64,000 nucleotides of DNA from Flavobacterium glycines (GTDB lineage: Bacteria > Bacteroidota > Bacteroidia > Flavobacteriales > Flavobacteriaceae): NCBI RefSeq assembly GCF_900100165.1, contig NZ_FNEO01000001.1:1922001-1986000 (forward strand). Direction: 5' to 3'. Positions 44,459 to 52,900 of the stretch are shown in pieces. Both the position numbers and the translations under genes were made by a program. The notes under the pieces are model-generated. The model saw only the letters and a program-made list of their open reading frames with translations, did no database searches and was not told the origin of the DNA. The first letter of the stretch is position 1; every line of letters begins with the position of its first letter.

Positions 44459-45118
44459 TTGAAAAGAGAAATAATAAAAACTAAAGATGGCTCAACTACA
44501 ATTCATTTAGAAGAGTGGAATGAGAGTTATCATTCTAAACATGGAGCAATTCAGGAAGCAAAACATGTTTTTATAAAAAATGGACTGTCTTTATTTGAGG
44601 GTAAAACAATTTCTGTTTTAGAAATAGGATTTGGTACGGGATTAAATGCATTTATTAGTTTTTTAGAAGCGCCGGCATTGAAACAGAAAATTGATTATGT
44701 AGGAGTAGAGGCATATCCTGTTGACACAGAAGAAATTTTATCGATGAATTATGTTGAAGAATTGAATGCTCAAAATCAATTGCCTGTTTTTAAAAAGATG
44801 CATGAATCTAAATGGAATGAAGAAGTGGTGTTAAGTGATGATTTTTTGTTAACTAAAAGACAGCAGTTTTTTCAGGATATTGACGATGTATCTCGTTTTG
44901 ATTTAATTTATTTTGATGCTTTTGGTTACAGGGTACAACCTGAATTGTGGAGTACAGAAATTTTTTTAAAAATGTATAATGCGTTGAAATCCAATGGTAT
45001 TTTAGTGACCTATGCTGCAAGGGGAGTAGTTAAAAGGAGTATGCTTGAAGTGGGCTTTAGAGTTGAAAAGTTAGAGGGGCCTCCTGGTAAAAGAGAAATG
45101 TTTAGAGCATTAAAATGA
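44459..45118 (+). CDS. mnmD: tRNA methyltransferase MnmD-type (MnmC methyltransferase domain), TTG start
   Basis: It finishes 5-methylaminomethyl-2-thiouridine at the wobble base of certain tRNAs using SAM. The 219 aa contain Ser-Tyr-His-Ser-Lys-His-Gly-Ala (23-30), the SAM loop Glu-Ile-Gly-Phe-Gly-Thr-Gly-Leu-Asn (55-63) and Tyr-Phe-Asp-Ala-Phe-Gly near 155. It lacks the FAD oxidase half of full MnmC, as in stand-alone MnmD. The start must be TTG at 44459: an in-frame TAA lies upstream, and the family begins at Met-Lys-Arg-Glu-Ile. Confidence 0.88.
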   Translation: MKREIIKTKDGSTTIHLEEWNESYHSKHGAIQEAKHVFIKNGLSLFEGKTISVLEIGFGTGLNAFISFLEAPALKQKIDYVGVEAYPVDTEEILSMNYVEELNAQNQLPVFKKMHESKWNEEVVLSDDFLLTKRQQFFQDIDDVSRFDLIYFDAFGYRVQPELWSTEIFLKMYNALKSNGILVTYAARGVVKRSMLEVGFRVEKLEGPPGKREMFRALK

Positions 45119-45259
45119 CTTTTTGTTAAAAATGCAGGCATTTTTGATTTAAAATAATAAAAATTAAAAGACAACGTTAATAATTTTAAAAGCTGTTTTT
45201 AAAATTAGTATTTTTACTTAGCCTTAAATTAATGTTTAACCTCAAATTGTTGATCTATT

Positions 45260-45457
45260 ATGTCAAAAGTTATGTTTGATTATACAAAATCGATATTAGA
45301 AAGAGTAAGTTTTGATTTAGTACTTTTTAGTAAGGAATTAGAAAAAGCCATAAAAGCACTGTTACCTCATGAATTACAGCAGTTAAAAGAGTGGTTAGTG
45401 TTTTTTATAATAGAGAAACCGGAGTTGAAACCATCATTAGTGATAGTAAATATTTGA
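45260..45457 (+). CDS. Small conserved protein, first of two tandem paralogues
   Basis: This 65-aa protein shares Asp-Tyr-Thr-Lys-Ser-Ile-Leu-Glu-Arg-Val-Ser-Phe with the next gene and ends with Glu-Lys-Pro-Glu-Leu-Lys. It is helical and amphipathic with no signal peptide or Cys. It has its own terminator, so each copy is a separate unit. Function is unknown; I recall similar short proteins in other Bacteroidota but no name. A near-consensus -7 (TATTTTTA) lies at 45209-45216. Confidence 0.78.
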   Translation: MSKVMFDYTKSILERVSFDLVLFSKELEKAIKALLPHELQQLKEWLVFFIIEKPELKPSLVIVNI

Positions 45458-45485
45458 AAAAGGAATCATTTGATTCCTTTTTTTA
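45457..45485 (+). terminator. Terminator after the first small paralogue
   Basis: AAAAAGGAATCA pairs with TGATTCCTTTTT (45471-45482). It begins on the last base of the stop codon. Confidence 0.85.
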
Positions 45486-45676
45486 TGTTTAGCCGGTTTG
45501 TTCTGTATGTGATTTATTTCAGGATTTTTTTGCGTACGCTAACTATTTTATTCTATTTGGATGAAATACGTTTTGTCGATTTTATGCGTTTTTTAACTAT
45601 TACAGTCTTGTACAATCAAGTTAGAATTTTGTAAATTACATTACTTTATTAAAATAACTTTAATACCTGAATTGTT

Positions 45677-45877
45677 ATGCCAAGGATGATATATGATTAT
45701 ACAAAGTCGATACTGGAAAGGGTTAGCTTTGCTCCAGATTTATTTGTGAAAGAACTTAAAAAAGCAGTTAGAAATTTGTTGCCTTACGAGATGGAACATC
45801 TCAGAAACTGGCTTTTACATTATACAAAGGAAAAGCCAGAGCTGAAACATTGTCTTGTTTTAGTTGAAAAGAATTAA
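45677..45877 (+). CDS. Small conserved protein, second of two tandem paralogues
   Basis: This 66-aa protein is about half identical to its upstream twin. Shared positions include the 12-residue Asp-Tyr-Thr-Lys...Ser-Phe block, Leu-Phe, Lys-Glu-Leu, Leu-Leu-Pro, Trp-Leu and Glu-Lys-Pro-Glu-Leu-Lys. It is more basic in the middle. The 219-base gap before it holds only the first gene's terminator and no clear promoter. Function unknown. Confidence 0.78.
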   Translation: MPRMIYDYTKSILERVSFAPDLFVKELKKAVRNLLPYEMEHLRNWLLHYTKEKPELKHCLVLVEKN

Positions 45878-45883
45878 AAACAG

Positions 45884-45919
45884 ATAGAGTCAGGAAAAAA
45901 TCCTGACTCTATTTTTTTT
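45884..45919. terminator. Terminator overlapping the oxyR stop codon
   Basis: ATAGAGTCAGGA (45884-45895) pairs perfectly with TCCTGACTCTAT (45901-45912), then seven T. The stop codon of oxyR (45909-45911, minus) lies within the stem, so the hairpin also affects the oxyR mRNA end. Confidence 0.9.
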
Positions 45920-46850
45920 GTAAAGGACTTATAATTTGAACGTTTTGAAAAACAATAGCTCCTTTTATAACTCCAGAAATGGTATTTCTTAAAGCTTCTA
46001 TAATTTGTATTTTTAATTCACTTTTTGGAAAAATCAAACTGACTTCTCTGGCAGGTTTTGGTTCAACAAAATGACGTAACTTCAGTTTGTCCGATTCTTT
46101 TAAGTCTAATGTATGTAAATAAGGTAGCAGGGTAGTTCCTAAGCCTTCGTCGGCAAGTTTTATTAATGTTTCAAAACTTCCGCTTTCTATCTGGAAACTA
46201 TTGCTGTCTGTTCGGGAGCTGTTTTTACAAAGATTTATGATTCCGTCTCTAAAACAATGACCGTCTTGTAATAATAGAATTTCATCAATATTTAAATCAT
46301 TGATTTCAATTTCTTTCTTTTGAAAATTATGATGATTTTCAGGAATGTATGCCACAAATGGTTCAAAATATAAAACAATTTCTTTGATTTTTTCTTCCAT
46401 TAGCGGAGTTGCAGCAATTGCTGCATCAAGATGACCATTGTTGAGTTTGGTAATAATTTCTTCGGTATTTAGCTCTTCGATAATAAGTTTTACCTTGGGG
46501 TGTTTTTTGATGAAATTATTTAAAAACATAGGTAATAAAGTAGGCATAATAGTAGGAATGATACCTAGTCTGAACTCACCTCCGATATAGCCTTTTTGTT
46601 GTTCAACGATATCTTGAATTCTATCGGCTTCGTTTACAATGTTTTTAGCCTGAGAAACAATTTTTTGCCCAATATCCGTTAGTTGAATAGGTTTTTTTGT
46701 TCGGTCAAAGATTTGGATGTTAAGTTCTTCTTCAATTTTTTGGATTTGCATACTCAAAGTAGGTTGAGTTACAAAGCATTTTTCGGCAGCTAAAGTGAAA
46801 TTTTTATATTCGGCTACAGCTAAGACGTATTTGAGTTGGGTAATAGTCAT
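45909..46850 (-). CDS. oxyR: Hydrogen-peroxide sensor OxyR (LysR family)
   Basis: I start at the ATG at 46850 (313 aa). A perfect -7 element (TATATTTG, minus strand 46876-46869) rules out the in-frame ATG at 46883. The N-terminal winged helix (1-60) is followed by a LysR effector domain. The redox pair is present as Gly-His-Cys-Phe-Arg-Asp-Gly-Ile-Ile-Asn-Leu-Cys, with C199 and C208, the same spacing and even numbering as E. coli OxyR. It should sense peroxide and switch on catalase and peroxiredoxin genes, none of which are adjacent. Confidence 0.93.
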   Translation of the reverse strand: MTITQLKYVLAVAEYKNFTLAAEKCFVTQPTLSMQIQKIEEELNIQIFDRTKKPIQLTDIGQKIVSQAKNIVNEADRIQDIVEQQKGYIGGEFRLGIIPTIMPTLLPMFLNNFIKKHPKVKLIIEELNTEEIITKLNNGHLDAAIAATPLMEEKIKEIVLYFEPFVAYIPENHHNFQKKEIEINDLNIDEILLLQDGHCFRDGIINLCKNSSRTDSNSFQIESGSFETLIKLADEGLGTTLLPYLHTLDLKESDKLKLRHFVEPKPAREVSLIFPKSELKIQIIEALRNTISGVIKGAIVFQNVQIISPLQKK

Positions 46851-47125
46851 AAATAGAGGATTTTGATGCAAATATAAAAACAATCAATTTAATTTATAAT
46901 AAAAAGCGTTCTTAAAAATACTTTTTAGAGAAATAAAATAGTCCTATAAAAATTGGATTGTCAGTTAGAAAAGCAGAATTGATTGTAGCAGAATTGAATG
47001 TTTATGAGTTAATTTTTAATAGTATTGTCAAAATAACCTTGCTGTTTTTTTATTTATGTTAATTTTTTTGAAAAAAATATTTTCTTTTTTCTGATTTGTG
47101 TTTTTTTTAGGTTTATTTTTGGATT

Positions 47126-47410
47126 ATGAAATTGATTGCACGTCTTTTTTTATTTCTCTTTATAGCTTTTTTATCAACACCAACAATTGTTACTTTGATA
47201 GAAAAGTCTACTGATATATCTATGTTTTTTAATATGTCCGAAGAAGAGCACGTAAAAAAAGAAGTGAAAGGTTTGTTTTATTTTCTGGCTTCTCCTGTTG
47301 CTTTTGAATTAAAAAAAGCAGTTAAGAGAAGTTTAATTCTTTTTGAAAATTTATCTAAACACGACCGTATCTCCAGAAAAATATTTTCTCCTCCGCCCAA
47401 CTGTGCATAA
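47126..47410 (+). CDS. Small exported or membrane protein upstream of the SulP gene
   Basis: This 94-aa protein has a hydrophobic N-terminus (about 5-25) that may be a signal peptide or anchor, then a mostly helical basic tail ending Phe-Ser-Pro-Pro-Pro-Asn-Cys-Ala. No family is recognised. A perfect -7 element TATTTTTG (47114-47121) ends four bases before the ATG, so the mRNA could be leaderless. It is 81 bases ahead of the SulP gene and may be its first operon partner. Confidence 0.6.
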   Translation: MKLIARLFLFLFIAFLSTPTIVTLIEKSTDISMFFNMSEEEHVKKEVKGLFYFLASPVAFELKKAVKRSLILFENLSKHDRISRKIFSPPPNCA

Positions 47411-47491
47411 TACATTCAATTCAACGATTTAAAATTTTTTGATATTATTTTTCAATGATATCAGAGGGTATGTGTAATTTATTGTAGTATT

Positions 47492-49132
47492 ATGTCAAAA
47501 AAAATTAATCTTTTCGCTAACCTAAAATCTGATTTTGCGTCTGGTTTGGTTGTTTTTTTAGTGGCTTTGCCATTGTGTTTAGGAATTGCAATGGCTTCGG
47601 GAGCCCCTTTGTTTTCCGGTATTATAGCAGGTATTGTAGGAGGTATAGTAGTAGGTTATTTAAGTCAGTCTCATATTAGTGTTTCCGGGCCGGCTGCTGG
47701 TTTAACAGCAATTGTTTTGACTGCGATTACTGACTTGGAAGCTTTTGATGTTTTCTTGTCTGCGGTTTTTTTAGCAGGCGTTTTTCAATTGCTGTTGGGT
47801 TTTGTTAAAGCGGGAAGTATATCTAATTATTTTCCAACAAATGTAATCGAAGGAATGCTTGCCGGAATTGGAATTATAATTATTCTAAAACAACTCCCAC
47901 ATGCTTTTGGATACGATGCCGATTTTGAAGGAGATGAGGCTTTTATTCAAGTTGATGGAGATAACACCTTTTTTGCCCTATTTAAAGTTTTAAATCATTT
48001 TCAATTTGGTGCTATAATTGTAACATTGGTTTCTTTGGCAATTCTTATTTCATGGGAGAGAGTGCCTTTTTTGAAAAAAATAAAATTGGTTCCCGGAGCC
48101 TTAATTGCTGTAATAGCAGGGGTTGTCATTAACGAAATATTTATAAGTACGGGAAGTTCACTAGCGATAGCTAAAACTCATTTAGTATCATTACCGGTAC
48201 CTACTACTTTTGAGGAGTTTAAGGCTATTATTGTTACTCCTGATTTTAGGGGTTTGACTAATCCGAAAGTTTGGACAGTTGGTTTAACTATTGCCATTGT
48301 TGCTTTTATTGAAACTTTATTGTGTATAGAGGCATCGGATAGGCTGGATCCGCAAAAGAGATATACGAACACTAATGTTGAGTTAAAAGCTCAGGGAATT
48401 GGAAATATTGTTAGTTCGCTTATTGGTGGTTTACCAATGACTTCGGTTGTTGTTCGTACTTCTGCTAATAACAATGCTGGAGCTAAGTCTAAAATGTCTA
48501 CTATTATTCACGGAGTATTACTTTTATTGAGTGTGTTGATTATTCCGGGCTTATTAAATAAGATTCCTCTGGCTACTTTAGCTACGGTTTTAATATTAGT
48601 GGGATATAAATTGGCTAAGCCTTCTACCATTAAACACTTTTTAGAAAAAGGAAAATATCAATTTGTCCCTTTTATTGCAACTATGGTTGCTGTGGTGGCA
48701 ACTGATTTGTTAAAAGGAGTAATGCTTGGAATTATTATCAGTATTATTTTTGTTTTAAAAGGGAATTTAAAAAGAGCTTATACTTTCAAAAAAGAAGAAT
48801 ATGTTGATGGAGACATTATTCATATCGATTTGGCACAGGAAGTTTCTTTTTTAAATAAGGCTGCAATTAAGAGCACATTGAAGGCTATTCCTGAAAATTC
48901 TAAAGTTGTTATTTCGGCTCATGACACGGTATATATTGCTCATGATATTTTGGATTTAATAAAAGAATTTACAACAATTAGAGCTGTTGAAGAAAATATT
49001 AAGGTAAAATTAAAAGGTTTTAAACAAGCTTATCAGTTAGAAAATTCAGATGAAGTGCCTAATCATGTGTCTATAGAGCATTATTATGATGTTGCTAAAA
49101 GGAAATTGATTACGAAAGAAGTTTTTGAATAA
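47492..49132 (+). CDS. SulP-family anion transporter, probable bicarbonate transporter
   Basis: This 546-aa protein has a membrane core of 10-14 helices (about 10-425) and a C-terminal STAS-like domain (about 430-546). The family motif Gly-Leu-Val-Val-Phe-Leu-Val-Ala-Leu-Pro-Leu-Cys-Leu-Gly-Ile-Ala lies near the start, with Ser-Gly-Pro-Ala-Ala-Gly-Leu at about 65-71. SulP members carry sulfate, dicarboxylates or bicarbonate. The carbonic anhydrase gene 35 bases downstream argues for bicarbonate. Confidence 0.88.
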   Translation: MSKKINLFANLKSDFASGLVVFLVALPLCLGIAMASGAPLFSGIIAGIVGGIVVGYLSQSHISVSGPAAGLTAIVLTAITDLEAFDVFLSAVFLAGVFQLLLGFVKAGSISNYFPTNVIEGMLAGIGIIIILKQLPHAFGYDADFEGDEAFIQVDGDNTFFALFKVLNHFQFGAIIVTLVSLAILISWERVPFLKKIKLVPGALIAVIAGVVINEIFISTGSSLAIAKTHLVSLPVPTTFEEFKAIIVTPDFRGLTNPKVWTVGLTIAIVAFIETLLCIEASDRLDPQKRYTNTNVELKAQGIGNIVSSLIGGLPMTSVVVRTSANNNAGAKSKMSTIIHGVLLLLSVLIIPGLLNKIPLATLATVLILVGYKLAKPSTIKHFLEKGKYQFVPFIATMVAVVATDLLKGVMLGIIISIIFVLKGNLKRAYTFKKEEYVDGDIIHIDLAQEVSFLNKAAIKSTLKAIPENSKVVISAHDTVYIAHDILDLIKEFTTIRAVEENIKVKLKGFKQAYQLENSDEVPNHVSIEHYYDVAKRKLITKEVFE

Positions 49133-49167
49133 TAGTAATTAATGCATTAATTCTAAAATAATATAAT

Positions 49168-49803
49168 ATGGTTGATTTTTATAAACAGATATTGGAAAAT
49201 AATAAAGAATGGGTTGAAAAAGCATTAGAGAAAGACCCTAATTATTTTGCTGATTTGGCAAAAGGACAAACTCCACCGTTGTTGTGGATAGGATGTTCAG
49301 ATAGCCGCGTTCCTGCTAATGAAATTATCGGGGCTAAACCGGGAGAGGTTTTTGTTCATAGAAACATTGCAAACATGGTAGTACATTCGGATATGAATAT
49401 GTTAAGTGTATTGGATTATGCCGTTAATGTTTTGAAAGTAAAACATGTAATTGTTTGTGGTCATTATGGTTGTGGAGGTGTTAAAGCTGCTATGGGTAAT
49501 CAATCTATAGGTATTATTGATAACTGGATTAGGCATATTAAAGATGTTTATCGTCTGCATAATGATTACTTAGATTCTATTCAGGATGAAACACAGCGTT
49601 TTAATACTTTTGTTGAAATTAATGTTAAAGAACAGGTTTTTGATTTGGCAAAAACTTCAATTGTTCAGGCTGCCTGGAAAAATGGACAAGATTTAACCTT
49701 ACATGGATGGGTTTATGGACTGAATTCAGGCTTTGTAACCGATTTAGAAGTGAATATGAGTTCTAATAAAGAGTTAGATGAAGTTTATCAATTGAGTTTG
49801 TAA
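49168..49803 (+). CDS. Beta-class carbonic anhydrase
   Basis: It interconverts CO2 and bicarbonate. Zinc ligands C43, H99 and C102 are visible (Cys-Ser-Asp-Ser-Arg; His-Tyr-Gly-Cys-Gly-Gly), with the D45-R47 dyad. Its 211 aa are typical of the E. coli Can type. There is no signal peptide, so it is cytoplasmic. It is the last gene of the SulP unit and is followed by a strong terminator. Paired with SulP it would trap imported bicarbonate or supply it for carboxylases such as CarB. Confidence 0.95.
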   Translation: MVDFYKQILENNKEWVEKALEKDPNYFADLAKGQTPPLLWIGCSDSRVPANEIIGAKPGEVFVHRNIANMVVHSDMNMLSVLDYAVNVLKVKHVIVCGHYGCGGVKAAMGNQSIGIIDNWIRHIKDVYRLHNDYLDSIQDETQRFNTFVEINVKEQVFDLAKTSIVQAAWKNGQDLTLHGWVYGLNSGFVTDLEVNMSSNKELDEVYQLSL

Positions 49804-49805
49804 TC

Positions 49806-49846
49806 AAAAAAAATAGGCTGTCTCTAAAGGCAGCCTATTTTTTTAT
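49806..49846. terminator. Terminator after carbonic anhydrase
   Basis: AAATAGGCTG (49811-49820) pairs with CAGCCTATTT (49831-49840) with A and T runs on both sides. On the minus strand it also follows the lysA fragment. Confidence 0.9.
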
Positions 49847-49905
49847 TATAGTGTTACTGTGGTAGGTAACGGAATCTGATTTTTTAATAAATCTTCAAAA
49901 GTTTC
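49846..49905 (-). pseudogene. Fragment of a lysA 3' end
   Basis: On the minus strand this reads Glu-Thr-Phe-Glu-Asp-Leu-Leu-Lys-Asn-Gln-Ile-Pro-Leu-Pro-Thr-Thr-Val-Thr-Leu-stop. The real lysA ends in the same 14 residues, then Asp-Thr-Ile-Asn-Ile-stop. Bases 49864-49905 match 53887-53928 at 41 of 42 positions. The fragment starts 6 bases past the stop of the T9SS gene and has no start codon, so it is a remnant or duplicate tail. Confidence 0.85.
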
Positions 49906-49911
49906 TAGAAG

Positions 49912-52900
49912 TTACCTTTTTAAGGAAAAATGCCCTTTAATAACCCGACTGTCTTCTAGTTGTATAGAATACCAATAATCCGATGCGGGCATTTGCTGTC
50001 CGTTGAAAGTTCCATCCCAACCTTGAGTTAAAGGACTGATTTGCTTGACTAATTTTCCATATCGGTCATAGATGTAAATAATGGTTTTGGTATTGAATGA
50101 AGTGTTAACGCCTTTAATGTTCCAATAGTCATTATAACCATCATTGTTAGGTGTGAAAAAAAGAGGAATTCCTAATACAGCAACTTCTTTTTGTCTTATA
50201 CCACAACCATTCAAATCCTTGACAAACAATGTATGGATTCCTGCATTGACATTAGTAAAAACATTCTCCTTTTGATAGCTTCCGTTTTCATCATCCAAAC
50301 TATAAACATAGTCTCCCGGGCCAGTTGTGCTAATAGTAATACTATTAGATTCAGCTAAGTCTTTAATGTTTATATTCGTTATTTCGGCTATATCCGAAGC
50401 AGTAACAGTTATAGTTTTTATTCTTGAACAGCCTTGATTATTGCTGACTTTAACCGTGTAAAGTCCAGTTTTATCTACTGTTAAGGTGTAGTTTTTTTCT
50501 GTGATAAGAGGGGTTCCATTGTAACTCCATTCGTAAGTGTAGTCTTTTATGAGAGAATTATCTAATAAACCTGCATTCAAATCCTTTGTAAATGTTGGCA
50601 AATTACTGCAAATTATTTCATTCGAAATTAAAGCAATTTTAGGAATTGGATTTATAATAAAAGGCAGTGTTAACGTTGCAGTACAAGTTGGATTTACGGG
50701 ATTAATTACTTCGACTTTTACATTTTGAGTTGTGGTTACAAAAGGGGTGGGTAATGGGCTAGGTAATGCATTGTTGTTTTGGTCAAAATATTTAACAATC
50801 ATTCCGGTTTGTGTTCCTAAAATAGTTTTTTCGAATGTAGAAGTGTCAAAAGCATATTTTCCATCTTGCAAAACGGGATCAGTTTCATCATCGCAAGTTG
50901 TTGTTAAATTTGTTGGAACAGGAAAAGCTTCTGGCAAAACATCTACGACAAATTTAATTGTTGAATTGTATGAGCAGGCTTTTGTAGTGTTATTAGTCAC
51001 AATAACTTTCAGTGTTTGCGAAGCAGTTAAAAATGGATTGGGCAATGGACTTAATAATTTAACATTGTTTTCGTCAAAATAAGTTACTGTAACATCCGTC
51101 AAGCTATTTAATAATTTGGTTTGTAGATTACTGGTGTCAAAAGCAAATTTTCCGTCTTTATTATCATCACAATGAATTTGTGTTAAGCCTTGTACAATAG
51201 GGATTCGTTCCACATTCAAAGTAATATGATTACCTAATCCTATACAATCGTTGTTAGCTTGATTGTCTACTCGAATGTAAATTTTTTGGGTATTTGGATA
51301 ACCGATGTTTCGATAATTAGAAATGTCTATAATTGCGTTTTTTTCTGCCAAAGCGTCAGCACTATTTCTATAGTAAGTAATGATTAATGGTTGTCCTGCA
51401 GGAAATATATTTTGAATTTCATTCGTAACATTACTAAAATCAAAAGAAGTAATTCCATCTGTATTTGTTCCTAAAACAGCATCATCACATTCGGTAAAAA
51501 CCTTTGAAAAATTTAAAGGAATTTGTGTGGTGGTAACTATTAAATTTAGTTGTGCAATTCTATAGCAACCATTTTGATTGGTTACTTTAGCGTATGTCAC
51601 ATCATTACTAACGATATTGTTGTTGTATGTAGTTGGATTTGTTATTGGGTTATTATTGTTTTGAGCATCTGTCAATGATTTATAAAAAACAATGGTTTCA
51701 GTAGTCGCGTTTGTAGTTATTTTATTAATTGCTTCTTCCAAATTAAACACACTAAAACCATCAGTATCGTCGTCACATTGTTTTAAATCGACCATATTTG
51801 TAATGACAGGTAAAGGTAAAACTTCGATAGAAAAAGAAGTTGTTGCAAAACAATCAGGATTATCTTTGTTAATCATTTTTACATAAATCGTTTCCGAAGT
51901 ATTAGTATTAGCATAAGCTGTTGGAGTAGTAATAATTTGAGTTAAAGCTAAATCCTTGTAATAAGAAAGTGTAAATTGATTTGAAGATTGCCCATTTAAG
52001 ATTGTTGTAGCTCTTTGAGTCAAATCAAAAATTACTTTACCATCGGTATCAGTTCCTATGCTAATATTATCACAACTGCTTATTTTTTGAATCACAGTAC
52101 TTGGTCTTGGAGCTTCAAATACAGCGATTTCAAAACTAGTAACGTTTTTGCAACTTCCATTTGCTTTATTGGAAACTTCAGCAACAATAGTTTGTTTTCG
52201 ATATTGAACATTATTTGTGTATGCATTTGGGGTGCTAATGAACATATTGTTTGTAAAATAATTTACATTATATAAATTGAGATCTTGTCCGTTGAGGATA
52301 GCTGTGTTTTGGGTGGTTAAATCAAAAGTATAAAAACCATCATTATTACTGTCACAAATCAATAAATCTTGTGGTTTTGTAGCTGTGGGGACATCTGAAA
52401 TAGTAATGTCTCTTGTTTTAGTTTTTGTACCGTTGTCTGTAATTGTTGTTACGGAAACAGTGAATGTTTCTGCTGTTGTGTAGATATGTGTTGGATTTAT
52501 ACTCGTGGAAGTATTACCATCTCCGAAATCCCATGTTGCTTCTGTGATGTTTTTTACATCTGCTAAAGTAAAATCAACATTTTGATTAACACAGGAGTTG
52601 TTTAGCTTAATTTCGGGATTATAAAAAAAGGAGCTTACAAAAGGAGGTAAACCTAATCGACAATTTCTACCTGCTAAGTCTATTGCATTCATTTGAATAT
52701 CACAGGCAGTGCCAATATTATTTGGATTGTTGATAACACCCAATTTATTGCTGCTTTTAGCAATATAAATTTTATTATTTGGTCCAAGTTGCAGTGCGCC
52801 AATCTGGAAGCGATCTTCTGGATTAGTTAACTTTACGCTTGTAATAGGGTATCGGCTTAGGTCGTATTGCATTATTATATATGGAAAAGCAAAAAAATTG

